A stretch of DNA of 46,467 nucleotides from Pseudohongiella sp. (GTDB lineage Bacteria; Pseudomonadota; Gammaproteobacteria; Pseudomonadales; Pseudohongiellaceae): positions 1 through 46,467 of the forward strand of contig JAUYSM010000066.1 of NCBI GenBank assembly GCA_030696315.1. Reading direction: 5' to 3'. The translations under genes were made by a program, and so were the position numbers. Below, one piece after another: positions 9,502 through 17,258 of the stretch. The notes beneath the pieces were generated by a model, which saw nothing but the letters and a program-made list of their open reading frames with translations, was not told where the DNA came from and ran no database searches. Positions within the stretch are counted from its first letter, which is position 1. Each line of letters begins with the position of its first letter.

Positions 9502-9509
9502 ACTGATGC

Positions 9510-9743
9510 TCAGCCTTTTTTGATCCAATAGCAGAAAGTATCGGCATTTTTCTCAAATGCCAGAATCTGATGCCGACTCTGGCTGACAAAAGACTGGAAA
9601 TCCCGCTCAGATGCAGGATCCGTTGCTATGACCTTAAGCACCTGAGCGGGCGCAAGTGCATTAAGAGCCAGCTTGGCTTTGAGTAATGGCATCGGACATT
9701 GCAGCCCGCTGACATCTAGTTCTTGATCTACTGATATGTGCAT
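9510..9743 (-). CDS. TusA/SirA-family sulfur-carrier protein
   Basis: A 77-residue single-domain protein with the diagnostic CPMP motif (LDVSGLQCPMPLLKAK, Cys16), whose cysteine carries a persulfide in characterised members. It is not necessarily the tRNA-thiolation TusA: it occupies the same place between perM and bepA as the P. aeruginosa TusA-like protein PA1006, which from memory has been linked to molybdenum/sulfur homeostasis. The perM ATG lies only a few bases downstream of its stop, so the two are coupled. Confidence 0.87.
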   Translation of the reverse strand: MHISVDQELDVSGLQCPMPLLKAKLALNALAPAQVLKVIATDPASERDFQSFVSQSRHQILAFEKNADTFCYWIKKG

Positions 9744-9793
9744 GAAGGCATTTTAACAAGCAAAACAAGGAATAGCCTAGCATTGATAATACT

Positions 9794-9812
9794 GGCACAA
9801 AACCTTTGTGCC
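9794..9812. other. Inverted repeat upstream of bepA
   Basis: GGCACAAA-ACC-TTTGTGCC is a perfect 8-base palindrome arm pair in the 139-base space between the divergent TusA-like and bepA genes. It could be a regulator site or hairpin. No T-run follows on either strand. Confidence 0.4.
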
Positions 9813-9882
9813 GCTTAAAAAATCGTCCGGAATTATTTGTGATAATATCGGTCTAACTTTCCAGTAGCGTTGTTGTTGCCTG

Positions 9883-11349
9883 ATGAGTATGCGCAAAATC
9901 AAACAGTTCAGCAGGATCGTGGCCGGGGTATTGATACTTGCTCAGCTTCCGGTCGCCCTTGCCCAACCCCAGCTGCCCACGCTGGGGGATCGGATTTCTG
10001 GCATCTTCTCTTTAGAGGAGGAGTATCGCCTTGGCCGCGATTTCCTGCGATCTGTTCGACGAAGCACACCCACCATCAACGACGCGCTACTTAACGATTA
10101 CGTGGTGAACTTCACCCACAATCTTGCAGTCCACAGTGATCTACAGGACTACAGGCTGGCTTTTATACTGATCGACAGCCCGGTACTCAATGCTTTTGCC
10201 GCACCTGGCGGCATCATTGGTGTGAACGGAGGCCTGTTTCTGAATGCAGAGACAGAAGGTGAATTTGCCTCTGTCATGGCGCACGAACTGGCTCACGTCA
10301 GTCAACGACACTTCGCCAGAAGTGTTGAAGATGCGGAGCGTCGTCGAATCCCTGAACTTGCCACACTGCTGGCCAGTGTCGTACTGATGGGCGCTGGTAG
10401 TAGCGCTGGGCCTGCGGCCGTAATGGCCGCACAGGGCCGATCTATCGAAAACCAACTCCGCTTCTCTCGCCAGAATGAAGCAGAGGCTGATCGCATCGGT
10501 TTGCGCACCATGGTTAATGCCGGTTATGACCCGGCTGACATGGCAAAGTTGTTTGAACGACTTATGGATATCAGTCGTTTTACCAGCCGCCCGCCAGAGT
10601 TCCTGTTAAGTCACCCCGTGACTGAGTCTCGCGTATCAGATGCGCGCAGCCGGGCCAATCGTTACCCGGCCCGACAAATTGATATTGGTATTGAGTACCA
10701 CCTGATGCGCGCGCGCCTGCAAGTGCATTACGAGGCCAACAAATCCAGTGCGATAGAAAATTTTAGCCGGGCAATTGCAAATGGCCGCACAGATTTAGAG
10801 CAGAATTCCAGCCGCTATGGACTGGCTTTGGCTTATCTGGCTAATAAACAGCATGCGCTTGCTCAGGAAGAGCTCGACAAACTGCTTGCTCATGATCCGA
10901 ATCGAATTACATACGTTGCAACACGTGCTGACATCATGATTGATGCTGGCGAACCGCAAGCGGCTTTGGACTATCTGCAGCGGCACTTAACAATAAATCC
11001 CGGCAATCATCCATTAACGATGGCAAGTGCAAAAGCGCATATTGCGCTCAAGAATTATTCGGCCGCTGTTGCAATTCTGGAGCGTCATGCCGTGGCCCGA
11101 CCAGAAGATCATGACTTGTGGTATCTGATTGCCGAAACCCAAGGGCAGGCGGGCGATATCAGCAAAGTTCACCAGGCGCGTGCAGAGTATTTTATTCTTG
11201 TAGGCGACTTCAGAAGCGCGCGCGAGCAGTTGAATTACGCCTTGCGTATCGAAACGGGTCGCGAAAACAACGTACCTTTAGTGAGCCGACTGCGCCAACG
11301 AGTCAATGATGTCGAAAGCCTACAGCAGCAACAAAACGCTGGCTCCTGA
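9883..11349 (+). CDS. bepA: Periplasmic M48 metalloprotease/chaperone BepA
   Basis: A 488-residue BepA (YfgC) homologue: signal peptide (residues about 1-28, ending VALAQ), M48 zinc protease domain, and C-terminal TPR repeats (about 250-470). The zinc site is complete: HELAH at 134-138 and the third ligand E201 in NEAEAD. BepA helps LptD mature and degrades stalled LptD/BamA, so it works with the BAM machinery whose BamC is encoded 2.5 kb away. An extended -10 element (TGTGATAAT, 9838-9846) lies upstream but no good -35 was found. An ATG two codons later is an alternative start. Confidence 0.94.
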   Translation: MSMRKIKQFSRIVAGVLILAQLPVALAQPQLPTLGDRISGIFSLEEEYRLGRDFLRSVRRSTPTINDALLNDYVVNFTHNLAVHSDLQDYRLAFILIDSPVLNAFAAPGGIIGVNGGLFLNAETEGEFASVMAHELAHVSQRHFARSVEDAERRRIPELATLLASVVLMGAGSSAGPAAVMAAQGRSIENQLRFSRQNEAEADRIGLRTMVNAGYDPADMAKLFERLMDISRFTSRPPEFLLSHPVTESRVSDARSRANRYPARQIDIGIEYHLMRARLQVHYEANKSSAIENFSRAIANGRTDLEQNSSRYGLALAYLANKQHALAQEELDKLLAHDPNRITYVATRADIMIDAGEPQAALDYLQRHLTINPGNHPLTMASAKAHIALKNYSAAVAILERHAVARPEDHDLWYLIAETQGQAGDISKVHQARAEYFILVGDFRSAREQLNYALRIETGRENNVPLVSRLRQRVNDVESLQQQQNAGS

Positions 11350-11360
11350 CAATCCGGCTG

Positions 11361-12461
11361 TTAGGCTTTGCCGGTCACCCGCATACGATGTTGCGCTGCA
11401 AAATCCAGCATACGCTGCAATGGAATCATCGCCTTTTTAGCCAGTTCTGGCTCAACCTTGATTCTGTTGCTACCGTCGCGTAAGGATTCATACATGGCCT
11501 GTAGGGAATTCATGCCCATCCACGGGCAACTCGCACAACTTCGACATGAGGCATCGTTGCCCGCTGTAGGTGCCACGATAAATGTTTTTTCTGGCGCAAG
11601 TTGCTGCATTTTATAGAAAATGCCTTGGTCAGTGGCCACAATAAACGTCTGATTCGGCAACTCACATGCTGCTTTGATCAACTGACTGGTGGAGCCTACA
11701 ACATCAGCAATGGCCAGCACAGAAGCGGGTGACTCTGGATGCGCCAACACTTTGGCCTCAGGATAAACGGCTTTCATATCCATCAGGCCTTTGGCCTTGA
11801 ACTCTTCGTGCACAATACAGGCAGAATCCCACAGCAACATGTCTGCACCGGTTTTTTCCTGGATGTATCGGCCCAAGTGTTTATCCGGCGCCCAAAGAAT
11901 TTTTTCGCCGTTGGATTTAAGATGTTCCACTATTTCCAAAGCAATACTGGAGGTCACAACCCAATCCGCGCGTGCCTTTACTGCAGCTGATGTATTGGCA
12001 TAAACCACCACCGTACGATCGGGATGCTGGTCACAAAATGCTGAGAACTTGTCGATGGGGCAAGCAATATCCAAGGAACAGGTAGCCTCAAGATTAGGCA
12101 TGAGTACTGTTTTTTCAGGACTCAGAATACAGGCGGTTTCGCCCATAAACCGTACGCCGGCAACAACCAACATATCACCGGCACAATCTCGACCAAACCG
12201 CGCCATTTCCAGTGAATCCGCCACAAGGCCACCGGTTTCCTCTGCCAGCGACTGCAACTCCGGGTCAGTGTAGTAGTGCGCGACCAACACAGCATTTTTT
12301 TCTTTTAACAAGGCTTTGATATCGTGACGATATTGCTGGCGCTCAGCGTCCTGAAGCATATTTTTTTCAGGAATGCAGGCCAGATAATTTCGAACCAGTA
12401 AAGTATCCGCTGCCAGTTTTTCATTGTTGCTAATCATGTTTGATGGGTCTTTTTGATTCAT
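11361..12461 (-). CDS. nadA: Quinolinate synthase A
   Basis: A 366-residue [4Fe-4S] enzyme that condenses iminoaspartate with dihydroxyacetone phosphate to quinolinate, the second step of de novo NAD synthesis. The three cluster cysteines are conserved: C128 (ATCSLDIAC), C215 ([10 protein letters not shown]) and C312 (CRSCASCPW), each offset by 15 from the E. coli positions because of a longer N-terminus. It converges on bepA with an 11-base gap, the same arrangement as in Pseudomonas. nadB is not in the window. Confidence 0.96.
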   Translation of the reverse strand: MNQKDPSNMISNNEKLAADTLLVRNYLACIPEKNMLQDAERQQYRHDIKALLKEKNAVLVAHYYTDPELQSLAEETGGLVADSLEMARFGRDCAGDMLVVAGVRFMGETACILSPEKTVLMPNLEATCSLDIACPIDKFSAFCDQHPDRTVVVYANTSAAVKARADWVVTSSIALEIVEHLKSNGEKILWAPDKHLGRYIQEKTGADMLLWDSACIVHEEFKAKGLMDMKAVYPEAKVLAHPESPASVLAIADVVGSTSQLIKAACELPNQTFIVATDQGIFYKMQQLAPEKTFIVAPTAGNDASCRSCASCPWMGMNSLQAMYESLRDGSNRIKVEPELAKKAMIPLQRMLDFAAQHRMRVTGKA

Positions 12462-12497
12462 CTTGGAACTTGCTCATCAGCAATCATCAGGTGCAAG

Positions 12498-12526
12498 ATC
12501 ATAACACAGCACCCCATTCATGTCGG
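12498..12526 (-). promoter_or_regulatory. Possible sigma-70 promoter for nadA
   Basis: Minus strand CCGACA (12526-12521), 17-base spacer, TATGAT (12503-12498), about 36 bases upstream of the nadA ATG. Four of six and five of six consensus bases. Confidence 0.4.
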
Positions 12527-12585
12527 ACAAAACAAAATCTACAATTGACTGCATCCAAATGTGTGTCGCCAGGCATCTGGTAGCT

Positions 12586-12604
12586 ATATTCGAAAGACGA
12601 ATAT
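12586..12604. promoter_or_regulatory. Inverted repeat upstream of the ECF cassette (candidate operator)
   Basis: ATATTCG-AAAGA-CGAATAT, 7-base arms with a 5-base spacer, ends 38 bases before the first gene of the DUF6249/ECF cassette. Dyad symmetry and position suggest a binding site for a dimeric regulator or a leader hairpin. Not tested. Confidence 0.35.
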
Positions 12605-12642
12605 TAACGCGCAAATTTAAATGAATAACAGAGGGAAGAAAT

Positions 12643-13002
12643 ATGAGTGATGATCTGGTTCCGATTGTTGCATTGATTGTATTGGGAAGCTGTGTCTTGA
12701 TTCCTTTTTATCTTCGTTATCTTTCTGGGATAAAAAAAATGGAGACCCTGGTTAAATTGGCTGAAAGCGGCACCGAATTCAAGGCTGATACCCTTAACTT
12801 GCTTAGTCGCGAAGCCGGCCCAGTCACTGACTTTCGGCGCGGCGCAGTTTTTATTGCTATCAGTCTGCCGATCATCTTAAGCCTTCTGATCGCAGCCAGG
12901 TATGAACTGGCTGTGTTGCTTGGCGGAATCCCTCTGTGTATCGGTATTGCATTTCTTTTGGCAATCAAGTTTGGTCGCCAGCAATATGAAAATCGCGAAT
13001 AA
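12643..13002 (+). CDS. DUF6249-like small membrane protein
   Basis: A 119-residue protein with one N-terminal membrane helix (about residues 5-24), a short soluble stretch, then two adjacent C-terminal helices (about 66-84 and 89-107) after a DFRRG motif. This layout resembles DUF6249 proteins, which often accompany ECF sigma factors. A good Shine-Dalgarno (GAGGGAAG) precedes the ATG. It is the first gene of a three-gene plus-strand cassette with the sigma factor and a second membrane protein, so a role in sensing or signalling for that sigma factor is a reasonable inference only. Confidence 0.7.
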   Translation: MSDDLVPIVALIVLGSCVLIPFYLRYLSGIKKMETLVKLAESGTEFKADTLNLLSREAGPVTDFRRGAVFIAISLPIILSLLIAARYELAVLLGGIPLCIGIAFLLAIKFGRQQYENRE

Positions 13003-13082
13003 ACTACAGTCGCTCGTCAGCCTGAGGGCACGTTCTGCATACAGATAAGGATGATCAACAGAACATAAACATTGAATCTGAG

Positions 13083-13610
13083 TTGATTCAAAAAGTTCTG
13101 TTTAGAAAAGACAATGGGGCCTTTGGCAAACTGGTATCAATGCACCAGAGTCACGTCAGGGGCTTCCTGCGTCGCCTGTGTAAAAATAATGCAAATGCAG
13201 ATGATTTGGCACAAGATACGTTTGTCATCGCATTTCGCCAGTTGGCGCAATTTAATGGCAGTGGCAGTTTTGGCGGTTGGTTGATGAGCATAGCTTACCG
13301 ATGCTTCTTGCAAGACTGTCGTCAGCACAGCAGGCTTAAGCAGGTTTACGACCGCTTTAGTAGCGATCCTGATTCAGAGTCATATTCACACCCTGATCGA
13401 CCCGCAGACAATTTGGATATGGAACGCGCAATGGCTAAACTCGATCCGATACAAGCTGCTGCCATTACATTAAACTTAAGTCTTGGATACTCACATACAG
13501 AGGTATCAAAAATTTTAGGTTTACCGCTAGGCACTGCCAAATCCCACATAAATCGAGGCTTGGACCGCTTGAGAGCACATATGAACGACTCCTACAGCGA
13601 GATAAACTGA
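13083..13610 (+). CDS. ECF-type RNA polymerase sigma factor
   Basis: A 175-residue sigma-70-family ECF factor with region 2 (about residues 12-80: NADDLAQDTFVIAFRQL, then GSFGGWLMSIAYR) and region 4 with a helix-turn-helix (about 118-170: LGYSHTEVSKILGLPLGTAKSHINRGLDRLR). The coordinates use a TTG start that lacks a Shine-Dalgarno. The frame stays open upstream to 13026, and a CTG at 13035 preceded by GAGGG would add 16 residues giving a natural-looking ...ESELIQKVL N-terminus. The stop overlaps the ATG of the next gene (TGATG), as in many sigma/anti-sigma pairs. The subgroup is not recognised. Confidence 0.88.
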   Translation: MIQKVLFRKDNGAFGKLVSMHQSHVRGFLRRLCKNNANADDLAQDTFVIAFRQLAQFNGSGSFGGWLMSIAYRCFLQDCRQHSRLKQVYDRFSSDPDSESYSHPDRPADNLDMERAMAKLDPIQAAAITLNLSLGYSHTEVSKILGLPLGTAKSHINRGLDRLRAHMNDSYSEIN

Positions 13611-13990
13611 TGAATCAGATCAAAGATCAACAATCTGAAGTAACGCCCTTTATCCCGCCATTGCTGCCTGTAGCCGATGAAGGATTTACTGATAGCGTAT
13701 TAGTCAGGACTCGACTCATTAAATGGCGATACGATGCGATGCTTGTTTTGGCATGGGTTTGTTTCAGCCTGTCGACTTTTATCATTGTGCCATGGCAAAC
13801 AGCGGCAAGTGGTTTTCAACAGTTTGTAGAAACAAGGTTCGTGCAATCGCTTAAACAACTTGCGCCAGTGGCAGAAGGTCTGCAGTCAGATCTTGCTCAA
13901 CAATTAAACTTGAATCAATCGATTCTTGTGGTGGCGGCTGCATGCACTTTTTTTGCAGTAATGCTTTATGGACTGTTTGCGGAAGACTAA
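13610..13990 (+). CDS. Small membrane protein, possible partner of the ECF sigma factor
   Basis: A 126-residue protein with a cytoplasmic-looking N-terminus (about 40 residues), a membrane helix at about 44-62, an extracytoplasmic segment of about 45 residues, and a second helix at about 104-122. There is no recognisable zinc-binding anti-sigma (HxxxCxxC) motif. Its translational overlap with the sigma gene (ATG within TGATG) and its membrane topology make it a candidate anti-sigma or signal-transmitting partner by position only; no family match was recognised. Confidence 0.7.
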   Translation: MNQIKDQQSEVTPFIPPLLPVADEGFTDSVLVRTRLIKWRYDAMLVLAWVCFSLSTFIIVPWQTAASGFQQFVETRFVQSLKQLAPVAEGLQSDLAQQLNLNQSILVVAAACTFFAVMLYGLFAED

Positions 13991-14031
13991 TGCTTGCATC
14001 AAGCCTGTAAGGTCGCATTGAAAGCATATGA

Positions 14032-14106
14032 TGGTGGGGCGTGATGGATTCGAACCATCGACCAATTGGTTAAAAGCCAACTGCTCTACCGCTGAGCTAA
14101 CGCCCC
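14032..14106 (-). tRNA. tRNA-Lys (anticodon TTT)
   Basis: Read on the minus strand the sequence folds as a tRNA of 75 bases with encoded CCA: acceptor GGGGCGT paired with ACGCCCC, D arm GCTC..GAGC, anticodon loop CTTTTAA (UUU, Lys), and T arm GATGG-TTCGAAT-CCATC. It follows queC on the same strand, the same place as a tRNA-Lys gene in Pseudomonas, where this locus is a known island insertion point (recalled). Confidence 0.96.
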
Positions 14107-14154
14107 ATGTAACGAGATCTTTTCGAGACGAGAGCCCCGTAAAAGAGAGTGCGC

Positions 14155-14182
14155 ATCATACTATGAGACCAAAAAAACTCAA
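14155..14182 (-). promoter_or_regulatory. Likely sigma-70 promoter for tRNA-Lys
   Basis: Minus strand TTGAGT (14182-14177), 16-base spacer, TATGAT (14160-14155), about 50 bases upstream of the mature tRNA 5' end and downstream of the queC stop. This gives the tRNA its own promoter. Confidence 0.5.
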
Positions 14183-14234
14183 GTATTTTGTTTGTAATCG
14201 ACTATTTTTCTGACAACCTTATTTAACATCAACC

Positions 14235-14951
14235 TTACATTGGGGCCGAAAAATAGACTGTTGGATCATCGACTCCTGCATCCTTAAACCCTTTATGCCT
14301 TAACCTGCAGCTGTCACAGCGACCACATGCCTGTCCTGCCGCGCTCGCTTGATAACAGGAAATTGTCAGCCCGTAATCAACGCCTAAGGTAATTCCTGTA
14401 GAAATGATTTGAGCTTTGGTCAAACTTATAAGCGGGGTTCGGATACGGATAGGGTGCCCTTCCACGCTGGCTTTGGTGGCCAGATTAGCCATCTTTTCAA
14501 ACGCGTTGATAAACTCCGGGCGACAATCTGGATAGCCCGAATAATCCAGCGCATTTACCCCAATAAAGATTGCTTCGGCACCCAGCACCTCTGCCCATGC
14601 CAGTGCGTAAGATAAGAACACGGTATTTCTTGCTGGCACATAGGTAATCGGTATTTGATCAGCCACAAGCCCGTTAACAGGCACATCAACGCTGTGATCC
14701 GTCAAAGCAGAGCCGCCCAACTGACCGATTCCAAGAGGAATCACTTGATGCGCTGCTACGTTAAAAAATTTCGCCAACTTTTCAGCAGCCGTTAACTCGC
14801 TGGCGGAGCGCTGTCCATAATTAAAACTGAGCGCATAACACTGATACCCTTCAGACCGCGCTATAGCAAGACACGTCGCAGAATCCAGACCACCTGAAAC
14901 AAGTACTACTGCCTTTTTTGATGAAGCGCTCACAAACTGATCTCCGACCAT
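14235..14951 (-). CDS. queC: 7-cyano-7-deazaguanine synthase QueC
   Basis: A 238-residue ATP-dependent enzyme that converts 7-carboxy-7-deazaguanine to preQ0 in queuosine synthesis. The PP-loop is SGGLDS (19-24), and the zinc-binding cysteines are C199, C209, C212 and C215 near the C-terminus. Its ATG overlaps the queE stop by one base (TAATG), so the two enzymes of consecutive steps are translationally coupled. Confidence 0.96.
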   Translation of the reverse strand: MVGDQFVSASSKKAVVLVSGGLDSATCLAIARSEGYQCYALSFNYGQRSASELTAAEKLAKFFNVAAHQVIPLGIGQLGGSALTDHSVDVPVNGLVADQIPITYVPARNTVFLSYALAWAEVLGAEAIFIGVNALDYSGYPDCRPEFINAFEKMANLATKASVEGHPIRIRTPLISLTKAQIISTGITLGVDYGLTISCYQASAAGQACGRCDSCRLRHKGFKDAGVDDPTVYFSAPM

Positions 14952-15604
14952 TAATGACCTGGTTTATTGCCCCAGATGATCTTATGCAGCTGAACTTGCA
15001 TACGAACTTGTAGTCGATCTCTGAGTATCCACTCTGCCAATTGCTGATAATCCACTTGAGAAAAAGAGGGTGAAAATAAAATCTCTCCTACCCTGTTTTG
15101 CAAGTCATATTGATCGACTTTAGCCTTTGACCATTCAAAATCATTGTGATCACAAATGACAAATTTGACTTCGTCTTTTTTTTGTAACTTGCTGATATTG
15201 GATTCCAGATTACGGTCGCACTCGCCAGATCCCGGCGTTTTCAGATCCATGACAATCTTGACTCGCTCATCCACGGCTGAAATATTCAAAGCGCCACTGG
15301 TTTCAAGTGATACATGCATTCCCGCGTCACACAAGGCTGTCAACAGGACAAGGCAGCCAGGCTGTGCGAGTGGTTCACCGCCGGTAACACACACTCGCCG
15401 GGCGCCGGCTCGTTTAACTTCCGCAAGAATGTCCTGAAGATGGATCTGGCTTCCTTCATGAAAAGCATACTCCGTATCGCAGTACCCGCAGCGGAGAGGA
15501 CATCCAGTCAGCCGAATAAAAGTTGTAGGCAATCCAACCGTACTACTCTCACCCTGAAGGGAGTGGAATATTTCATTTATCCTAAGACTCAGATCTGTAT
15601 CCAT
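14951..15604 (-). CDS. queE: 7-carboxy-7-deazaguanine synthase QueE
   Basis: A 217-residue radical-SAM enzyme making 7-carboxy-7-deazaguanine from 6-carboxytetrahydropterin. The cluster motif C35-x3-C39-x2-C42 (GCPLRCGYC) and the VTGGEPL SAM-binding segment are intact. The ATG at 15604 is chosen because it gives the usual [13 protein letters not shown] start; an in-frame GTG at 15619 would add five residues, and neither has a strong Shine-Dalgarno. It lies 147 bases downstream of cpoB, behind a hairpin, so it may have its own promoter. Confidence 0.95.
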   Translation of the reverse strand: MDTDLSLRINEIFHSLQGESSTVGLPTTFIRLTGCPLRCGYCDTEYAFHEGSQIHLQDILAEVKRAGARRVCVTGGEPLAQPGCLVLLTALCDAGMHVSLETSGALNISAVDERVKIVMDLKTPGSGECDRNLESNISKLQKKDEVKFVICDHNDFEWSKAKVDQYDLQNRVGEILFSPSFSQVDYQQLAEWILRDRLQVRMQVQLHKIIWGNKPGH

Positions 15605-15702
15605 AAAAGTTAGATTCACAGAATTTTCTGCAAGGTTTTACACAAATAGTTTTGAATAGGGGTTTTAAAAAGGATTTCCAGAAAAACATGGAAACTCGAT
15701 AA

Positions 15703-15728
15703 CGTCGGGCGAGCTGTGAATCCCGACG
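15703..15728 (-). terminator. Hairpin after cpoB, possible weak terminator
   Basis: CGTCGGG and CCCGACG form a 7-base stem around a 12-base loop, just past the cpoB stop on the minus strand. The T-content downstream is modest (TTATCGAGTTT), so termination at the end of the tol-pal operon may be partial. Confidence 0.4.
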
Positions 15729-15751
15729 TCGTCAGATCCCGATTTAAACAA

Positions 15752-16669
15752 TCAATTGATCGATCGCAGATAGATATCAGCCAAATTAGCTGCTGATGTG
15801 TTCGGGAATCGAGTCATAACATCCTGAAGCATCTGTCTGGCTTTGGTGTTATCACCCAGCCTGTGATATACAGCGCCCAGGGAATACATAGCATCTTCAA
15901 TTTTTCGACCATCAGGATATTGCGTAATAATTGTCTCAAAAGCCTGTCTGGCTTCATTGAACATGGACAAATTGACGTAAGCCTGGCCTTGCCAATAGTA
16001 GGCGTTTGTTACAAAACGACCATCAGGATATTGTGAAAGATACTGACCGAATTGACTGATAGATGTCTGGAATTGTTGCTCTTGCAGCAGAGAATCCAAC
16101 GCCAGTTCATAGAGCTGTTGTTCTGTCAAAATACCTGTCTGTATTGCAGGAACACTTGATACTCCAGCACCTACTGTGGTTGACATGGGTGTTGTTGCAG
16201 GAGAATTTTGTGATGCTACAGCGCCTGCGGGTGTATTAACCGGTGTTGCGGTTGTGATTGACCCTGCAGCGACACCTGCAGTTGTCGGTGCGGTACTCGC
16301 AACTTGAGGAGCAGTTGCTGTTGTACCAGATGTGACTGGTGTAGCGTCCATTTCTTGATAAATGGAGCTGAGTCGTGAATCGAGATCCGTGTAGCGATCC
16401 AGCGAGTCTTGTTGTAGCCGTCGAATTTCGTAAGCCTGCTCTTCGACCATGCCTCGCAAGGTTTCCATTTCCCCACGCAGAGCCGTGAACTGATCGAGCA
16501 GTAAAAGCAAGGCATCGTTATTTGATGCACCCACTTGTGCAGCAAAAACAATAGGTCCAATGCCGGCCTGGCCCATGACTGAAACTGACCCTTCAGAAGA
16601 AGCAAAGGCAGTCGTGCTAAGCACGACTGCCGATACTACTCCAGCAAACTTCGCCTGGAATCGATTCAT
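15752..16669 (-). CDS. cpoB: Cell-division coordinator CpoB (YbgF, Tol-Pal system)
   Basis: A 305-residue periplasmic protein: signal peptide (about 1-23), an N-terminal coiled-coil trimerisation region (about 50-108), a Thr/Ala/Val-rich linker (about 110-178), and C-terminal TPR repeats (about 180-303: YYWQGQAYVNLSMFNEARQAF, YSLGAVYHRLGDNTKARQML). CpoB couples PBP1B peptidoglycan synthesis with Tol-mediated outer-membrane constriction. It lies four bases after pal, the last gene of the tol-pal operon. Confidence 0.93.
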   Translation of the reverse strand: MNRFQAKFAGVVSAVVLSTTAFASSEGSVSVMGQAGIGPIVFAAQVGASNNDALLLLLDQFTALRGEMETLRGMVEEQAYEIRRLQQDSLDRYTDLDSRLSSIYQEMDATPVTSGTTATAPQVASTAPTTAGVAAGSITTATPVNTPAGAVASQNSPATTPMSTTVGAGVSSVPAIQTGILTEQQLYELALDSLLQEQQFQTSISQFGQYLSQYPDGRFVTNAYYWQGQAYVNLSMFNEARQAFETIITQYPDGRKIEDAMYSLGAVYHRLGDNTKARQMLQDVMTRFPNTSAANLADIYLRSIN

Positions 16670-16673
16670 GCAA

Positions 16674-17216
16674 TTAACCCGCAGGTTGAACTTCTACACG
16701 ACGATTCTGACGGTATGCTGCTTCGGTCTGACCGTTTGCAGCAGGACGCTCTTCACCGTAGCTCACTGTTTCCAGCTGGTTACGTGATGCGCCATTCACA
16801 ATCAGGAAATCGCGAATGTTGTTAGCACGACGCTCACCCAGTGCCAGGTTGTACTCACGAGTGCCGCGCTCATCAGCGTGACCTTCCAGACGTACACGAC
16901 GGTTTGGGTTAGCTGCCAGATTGCGAGCGTGAACAATCAGGGTTTCACGGTCAGCAGGCTGGAATTCAGCCACGTCAAAGTCAAAATAGAACACAGTTGT
17001 GTTCAGTGCAGCCTGTTCACGACGCTGCTGCTCTTGACGCTCACGCTCCAGTCGCTCTTGCTCCAGACGAGCAGCACGTGCTGCATCAGACTCGCCAGCA
17101 GTTTGTGCAACCGGTGCCATTTCTTCTGTATCACTGGTAGAGCTGCAAGCTGCCAGACCAATAATAGTCAAAGCCAATACAGCTGATTTAAATACGTTAT
17201 TAAATTGCATTCCCAC
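16674..17216 (-). CDS. pal: Peptidoglycan-associated lipoprotein Pal
   Basis: A 180-residue outer-membrane lipoprotein (lipobox LAAC, Cys24), with a charged Glu/Arg/Gln linker (about 45-70) and an OmpA-like peptidoglycan-binding domain (about 72-180; GHADERGTREYNLALGERRA). The GTG at 17216 is chosen because GGAGG lies 9 bases upstream; the next in-frame ATG is two codons later with poor spacing. Pal links the outer membrane to the cell wall and to TolB and TolA. Confidence 0.95.
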   Translation of the reverse strand: MGMQFNNVFKSAVLALTIIGLAACSSTSDTEEMAPVAQTAGESDAARAARLEQERLERERQEQQRREQAALNTTVFYFDFDVAEFQPADRETLIVHARNLAANPNRRVRLEGHADERGTREYNLALGERRANNIRDFLIVNGASRNQLETVSYGEERPAANGQTEAAYRQNRRVEVQPAG

Positions 17217-17258
17217 TTTTAGCGTCCTCCGAAAGACAAACTATTTAAAAACTATGCC

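Noticed and set aside
13051-13068. ATGATCAACAGAACATAA as a leader peptide before the sigma gene
   Set aside because: Five codons with the purine run touching the ATG; no sign of an attenuator.
13991-14106. Integration site at tRNA-Lys
   Set aside because: No repeat of the tRNA 3' end was seen in the cassette and no integrase gene is nearby; kept only as context for the ECF cassette.
14951-15751. preQ1 riboswitch ahead of queE/queC
   Set aside because: No aptamer-like sequence or pseudoknot pattern could be found in the 147-base leader.
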